Source of the DNA: Streptomyces thermodiastaticus
GTDB taxonomy: Bacteria > Actinomycetota > Actinomycetes > Streptomycetales > Streptomycetaceae
Reading direction: 5' to 3'
Length of the DNA: 61,463 bases
Assembly: GCF_014656135.1 (NCBI RefSeq)
Contig: NZ_BNBV01000033.1
Location: forward strand, 1 to 61,463
This document shows, piece by piece, positions 57,870 through 61,463 of this stretch (its first letter is position 1; every line of letters starts with the position of its first letter). Position numbers and translations under genes: made by a program. Below the pieces are notes generated by a model. The model worked only from the letters and a program-made list of their open reading frames with translations. It did not search any database and had not been told where the DNA came from.

Positions 57870-57944
57870 TCCCGCCCGCCCGGACCGCCGGCACGGCGCG
57901 GTCCGGCACGCGAACCGCTGGTGACCCCGGCCGCCGGGTCCGTC

Positions 57945-58514
57945 TCACCGCCGTCCCGGAGGCGGTGGGGGCGGGCCCGGCGGCCGGGGCCCGTCCGGCG
58001 GACCGTCCGGAGGCGGCGGGGGCAGCGTCGCCAGGCCGGGGGCCGTCTCCGGCCACACCAGCAGCACCGGGCACGGCGCGTGGTCGACGACGAAACGCGC
58101 CGCCGGTCCGAGGCTGTGCGGCCCCAGCCGGGCGCGGTCGCCGTCGCGGGCCAGCACCAGCAGACCGGCGCCCTCGGCGGCCGCCACCACCTCCCGCTCG
58201 GGCCGTCCGGTCCGCTCCAGCCGGGTGCACGGGCGCCCGAGCCGGGCGGCGGCCGCCTCCAGCAGCTCGCCCGCCGAGGCACCGCCCAGCGCCGCCACCT
58301 GTTCACCCGGATCGCAGCCCCAGTCCCCGGCCGGGCGCGGCCCGCGGGGATGCCCGCGGCCGAGCAGCCCGGCGAACGCCCCGTGCGCCAGCGCCGGCAC
58401 CTCCTCCTCGCTGACGTGCAGCAGCACCACCTCGGCGGACCGCGGGGCGTGGGCGCGCACCGCGTCCACGCAGGCCGGCCAGGTGCCCTCGACGAGCCAG
58501 GCGATCACACGCAT
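57945..58514 (-). CDS. Universal stress protein family
   Basis: A 189-residue single UspA-type domain. VVLLHVSEEEVP starts the fold. LVLARDGDRARLGPHSLGPAARFVV contains a diverged G-x2-G-x9-G(S/T) ATP loop, followed by HAPCPVLLVW, the family end. The last ~30 residues are an unusual Pro/Gly/Arg tail. The phosphate-loop residues are partly altered, so ATP binding is uncertain. It lies convergent with the aldo/keto reductase and upstream of no operon partner. Confidence 0.82.
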   Translation of the reverse strand: MRVIAWLVEGTWPACVDAVRAHAPRSAEVVLLHVSEEEVPALAHGAFAGLLGRGHPRGPRPAGDWGCDPGEQVAALGGASAGELLEAAAARLGRPCTRLERTGRPEREVVAAAEGAGLLVLARDGDRARLGPHSLGPAARFVVDHAPCPVLLVWPETAPGLATLPPPPPDGPPDGPRPPGPPPPPPGRR

Positions 58515-58563
58515 ACGGCGGCTCCCTCACGACCTTTGCCGCGCACCCCGCGGGCGGCGCGAC

Positions 58564-58603
58564 GTTCCCGGACACGGCCAACAGTTCCCGGACACGGCCT
58601 ACA
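58564..58603. repeat. 20-bp direct tandem repeat (two copies) at the permease stop codon
   Basis: GTTCCCGGACACGGCCAACA (58564-58583) and a one-base variant (58584-58603) are adjacent. The second copy carries the TAG of the permease gene, so the gene end appears duplicated by slippage. Confidence 0.8.
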
Positions 58604-59849
58604 GGATCTGCAGCGACCCCCACAGTGCCATCACCGCCGGCACGAGCGCCGCCGGTACGGCCAGCAGACCCAGACGGGTGAACTCCCTCAGATCCACTTG
58701 GTGCTCGTGCTGGTGGACGATCCTGCGCCACAGCAGGGTCGCCAGCGACCCGGCGTAGGTCAGGTTCGGGCCGATGTTGACCCCCAGCAGCACCGCGAGC
58801 ACGGCGCCCGGACCGGCCGGGGCGGCCAGCGGCAGCAGGACCAGCACCGCGGGCAGATTGTTGATCAGATTGGCCAGGACGGCGGCCACCGCGGCGGTCG
58901 CCAGCAGCGCCGCCGGCGACGTGCCGCCGGGCAGGACGTGGCCGAGGGCGTCGCCGAGCCCGCGGTCGACCACCGCGCGCACCACGATGCCGAGCGCCAG
59001 GACGAACACCAGGAACGCGGGCGCCGCCGCCCGCACCACCGTCACCGGCGTGGCCCGCCGGCGCACCAGCGCCCGCCCCGCGAGCACCAGGGCCCCGGCC
59101 GGCGCCGCCCACGCCGGTTCCACCCCCACCAGCGAGGCGACGACGAACCCGGCCAGTGTGCACACCACCGTGACCAGCGCGAACAGCGGCAGCGCGGGCG
59201 GCTCGCCGGTCACCGGAGCGGGCGCCGCCGCCGCGAGGTCATGGGCGAAGAAGCGCCGGAAGACCAGGTACTCGGCGCCGATCGCCACCAGCCAGGGCAG
59301 CGCCATCAGCGCGGCGAACCGGGTGAAGCTCAGGCCGCTCGCCGTGAACGCCAGCAGATTCGTCAGGTTGGACACGGGCAGCAGCAGCGAGGCGGTGTTC
59401 GACAGGTGGGTGCAGGCGTACACGTGCGGCTTGGGGCGCACGCCGGAGCGCGCGGCGGTGGCGAACACCACCGGTGTCAGCAGCACGACCGTGGCGTCCA
59501 GGCTGAGCACCGCCGTGATCACCGAGGCGAGCGCGAACACCGCCGTCAGCAGCCGCAGCGGCCGCCCCCGTGCCCACCGGGCCGTCCACGCCCCGCAGGC
59601 CCGGAACAGCCCTTCCTCGGCGCAGAAGTGCGCGATGACCAGCACGGCGGCCAGAAACCCGACCACCGGCCCGAGCCGTTCGGCCTCGGCTCGGGCGTGC
59701 TCCGGCGAGATCACCCCTGTCGCCACGGCCACGGCGGCCGCCGGGACCGCCATGACCGCCTCCGGCAGGCCGAAGGGCCGCGCCACGGCCCACACCAGGA
59801 CCGCGACGAGCAGTACGACGGACAGGGTCTGCGCGTAAGGGCTGTTCAG
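58599..59849 (-). CDS. ArsB/SLC13-type membrane permease
   Basis: A 416-residue permease of the arsenite/anion transporter superfamily. About 11 hydrophobic segments are visible, and the signatures SLDATVVLLTPVVFATA, HLSNTASLLLPVSNLTNL and LINNLPAVLVLLPL are clear, with GVNIGPNLTYAGSLATLLWR at the end as in ArsB. No ATG or GTG gives a full first helix. A CTG at 59849 lies 9 bp after GAAGG and yields LNSPYAQTLSVVLLVAVLVW, a proper first helix. GTG 59795 would remove half of it. Substrate, arsenite or another anion, is not determined; no ars genes are near. Confidence 0.86.
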   Translation of the reverse strand: MNSPYAQTLSVVLLVAVLVWAVARPFGLPEAVMAVPAAAVAVATGVISPEHARAEAERLGPVVGFLAAVLVIAHFCAEEGLFRACGAWTARWARGRPLRLLTAVFALASVITAVLSLDATVVLLTPVVFATAARSGVRPKPHVYACTHLSNTASLLLPVSNLTNLLAFTASGLSFTRFAALMALPWLVAIGAEYLVFRRFFAHDLAAAAPAPVTGEPPALPLFALVTVVCTLAGFVVASLVGVEPAWAAPAGALVLAGRALVRRRATPVTVVRAAAPAFLVFVLALGIVVRAVVDRGLGDALGHVLPGGTSPAALLATAAVAAVLANLINNLPAVLVLLPLAAPAGPGAVLAVLLGVNIGPNLTYAGSLATLLWRRIVHQHEHQVDLREFTRLGLLAVPAALVPAVMALWGSLQIL

Positions 59850-59941
59850 GGCTCGGATCCTTCGGACACGGTCGACGGTGCCCGATCATCAAAGCAGACG
59901 GACGCACCAGGTCCGCGCCGGTGGCCGGGCACCGGGGTCCG

Positions 59942-60667
59942 TCACGGACCGGTGCCCGGGCGCAGGACCGTCACATACACCGAGGAGGCGTTGCCGCCGA
60001 CCGGGACCGGACCGGCCGTCCAGCGCACCCGCAGCGGGTCCCGCTCGTCCGGCGGGGTCACCACCAGCGTGGCCGGGGTCGCCGCCCGCGCCTCGCTCAC
60101 CTGCGGGTTCGCGAAGCTCAGACCCGCCCAGGCGCTCTCGTGCGGCTCGAGCGTGACGGTCGAGGGCGACCCCGGAGAACGCTTCGGGTCCGGCCCGAGC
60201 TGCTTGCCGGAGGCGTCCACGAACGCGGCACCCGGGTAGCCGCGCACCGTGCAGGTGCGGCCGGAGACGTTGGTGAGGACCACCGGGAAGTTCTCCTGCC
60301 CGGCGCCCGGGTCGTTCGGGCCCACCGTGGCCCGCAGCTCAGAGGTGTGGCAGCGGGTGCTGCTCGCGGACGTGCCCCGGGTGGCGGCCCTCGTGCCGGA
60401 GGTGTGTGCGGACGGGGCGGAGCCGTTGCTTCCGTCCGAGGCCGCGGTGGTGTCGCCGGCCGGGGTGCTCGTCCCGGGAGGGGCGCCCGGCGAGGTGTCG
60501 CCGTTCGTCGCGTCACCGGTCGCCGGTGCGGCGGCGCCCGGCACCTTCTGCGGTGCGCTGACGGTGTCGCCGCCGTTGCCGCAGGCGGACAGCAGGCCCA
60601 GCACGGCCAGAGCGCCCGCGCTCGCCAGCGCGGCGGTGCGGTGACGGGACGGGAAGGTGTATGCCAT
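59942..60667 (-). CDS. DUF4232 lipoprotein
   Basis: A 241-residue lipoprotein. The signal ends LGLLSACG, with the lipobox Cys at residue 29. A Ser/Thr/Pro/Gly linker (30-105) leads to DUF4232 (107-240), seen in RCHTSELRATVGPNDPGAGQ, LTNVSGRTCTVRGYPGAAFV and the C-terminal VGGNASSVYVTVLRPG. Its cysteines (RCHTS and TCTVRG) may form a disulfide, as in the family. It is exported and anchored to the membrane; function unknown. Alone on the minus strand. Confidence 0.88.
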   Translation of the reverse strand: MAYTFPSRHRTAALASAGALAVLGLLSACGNGGDTVSAPQKVPGAAAPATGDATNGDTSPGAPPGTSTPAGDTTAASDGSNGSAPSAHTSGTRAATRGTSASSTRCHTSELRATVGPNDPGAGQENFPVVLTNVSGRTCTVRGYPGAAFVDASGKQLGPDPKRSPGSPSTVTLEPHESAWAGLSFANPQVSEARAATPATLVVTPPDERDPLRVRWTAGPVPVGGNASSVYVTVLRPGTGP

Positions 60668-60861
60668 GTTCCACGCTCCTGCAGGTTCCTCGCACGCGGT
60701 GCGTGCGTCCGGCGCCCGGTGGCGCCGTCACCGGGTTCTGATGCGCGCACCGGGCGGGAAGTTCGCGGCTCGCGCGGAAACTTTTCTCGCCCGCTTTGTC
60801 CGCGGCCTCCCGCGGGCATCTCTTCCCGTTTCCGGGCCCGGCGCCGGTCACCCGTACGGGG

Positions 60862-61463
60862 TCAGCTCACCCGCAGGGCGGCGAGCACACGGTCGGTCGT
60901 GCCGGCACCGCCGTGCCCGCGGATCTGCACGTACACCTGGTCCCGGCTCGCGGAGGAGGCCGCCGGGACCAGCGCGGACTCGGTGATCCTGCCGCCGCCG
61001 GCGCAGCGGCTCCAGGACCGGACGACGCCCGTGAACCGGTCGCCGGTCCAGGAACGCTCGCCGTCGTAGCGGCAGCCGGTGTGGGCGACGGCGTCCACCC
61101 GCGCCCTGAGGTCGCCGTGCTCGCTCAGCCCGACGAAGACCCCGTCCACGTCGGAGGAGAGATCCTGCCACTGGGACAGGTCGTCGGCGACGGCGAGCGC
61201 CGGCTCGTGCCCGGCGGGCAGGCCGAGCACCGCCGGATCCCAGCCGGAGTCCCGCAGCTGCCGCGCCCAGCCGGCCGGTACGTGCACCGTGATCCGCCCG
61301 CTGGCGTCCGCGACCCGCACCTGCGGGGCCGGCCCGGTCCGCAGCGCCAGCGCCAGGCCCGTCCCGCCGGCGCCGAGCACCGTCACCACGGCCGCCGCGG
61401 CGAGCAGCCGGCCCCGGCCGCGGCGCCGCGGGCGGCCCCGGGCGGCCCCGACCCGCTCGCCCT
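60862..61463 (-). CDS. Membrane-anchored protein with extracellular C-terminal domain (cut by window edge)
   Basis: Only the C-terminal ~200 codons are in the window; the start lies beyond the right edge. A basic stretch (RPRRRGRGR) precedes a membrane helix, LLAAAAVVTVLGAGGTGLAL, then an extracellular domain ITVHVPAGWARQLRDSGWD to the end. It has two cysteines (TGCRYDGERSW and SRCAGGG) that may pair. The topology, basic N-terminal flank plus helix plus exported tail, resembles Streptomyces membrane-bound Ser/Thr kinases, but no kinase domain is visible, so this is only a guess. Confidence 0.6.
   Translation of the reverse strand, partial: GERVGAARGRPRRRGRGRLLAAAAVVTVLGAGGTGLALALRTGPAPQVRVADASGRITVHVPAGWARQLRDSGWDPAVLGLPAGHEPALAVADDLSQWQDLSSDVDGVFVGLSEHGDLRARVDAVAHTGCRYDGERSWTGDRFTGVVRSWSRCAGGGRITESALVPAASSASRDQVYVQIRGHGGAGTTDRVLAALRVS

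Overview
The window reads as Streptomyces chromosome. GC is very high, codons end in G or C, GTG starts are common, and neighbouring genes often overlap by ATGA or GTGA. The content fits too: ergothioneine genes, an F420-type reductase, an F420-type LLM oxidoreductase remnant, a CYP105-like P450 with its own ferredoxin, an ECF41 sigma factor, and many RsbW/STAS and one-component regulators. There are no ribosomal or housekeeping blocks, and several broken genes are present, so this is probably accessory or arm-proximal sequence. No tRNA, rRNA, CRISPR array, transposase or phage gene was seen.

0-9.8 kb: the start of an ergothioneine operon (egtA-egtB, running off the left edge), a PemK/MazF-like gene, a cupin, a TetR regulator divergent from an FMN reductase with two matching operators, thioredoxin, a flavin disulfide reductase lacking the usual catalytic His, a tautomerase with an extended tail, an orphan double-glycine leader peptide, and a frameshifted class A beta-lactamase next to a LysR-like remnant. 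10-18 kb: a flavin domain of a molybdenum hydroxylase, a two-component system, a zinc-finger protein, a Rieske membrane protein with a tandem repeat at its 3' end, and a pyruvate oxidase-like ThDP enzyme. 18.1-20.2 kb is a graveyard: an LLM oxidoreductase fragment and the first ~215 codons of an alpha-L-rhamnosidase flank an intact cupin.

20.2-34.6 kb is a complete L-rhamnose catabolic locus. On the minus strand, rhaI-rhaEW-rhaB-lutABC takes L-rhamnose through L-rhamnulose and its 1-phosphate to dihydroxyacetone phosphate and lactaldehyde, then lactate, then pyruvate. On the plus strand, an ABC importer (ATPase, two permeases, lipoprotein), the mutarotase RhaM and a LacI-family regulator follow. 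Two LacI-type operators lie in the divergent promoter, a degenerate pair precedes the dead rhamnosidase, and a perfect hairpin ends the lut side.

34.6-49.7 kb: an S33 peptidase, a DUF2470 gene under a DtxR/IdeR-type iron box, an aromatic acid exporter-like protein, an FBP zinc-finger protein, a ROK regulator that meets a truncated methyltransferase, an RsbW-like/DUF6624 pair, and a stress-flavoured group (epimerase, HAD phosphatase, PHP protein, SDR with a SigB-type promoter), then a secreted GH16 glucanase and a STAS protein. 49.8-61.5 kb: oxidoreductases (zinc-type dehydrogenase-like, glutathionyl-hydroquinone reductase-like, F420 type), P450 plus ferredoxin, an ECF41 sigma factor divergent from an azoreductase with symmetric ECF41-like promoters, an aldo/keto reductase, a universal stress protein, an ArsB/SLC13 permease with a probable CTG start, a DUF4232 lipoprotein and a membrane-anchored protein cut by the right edge.
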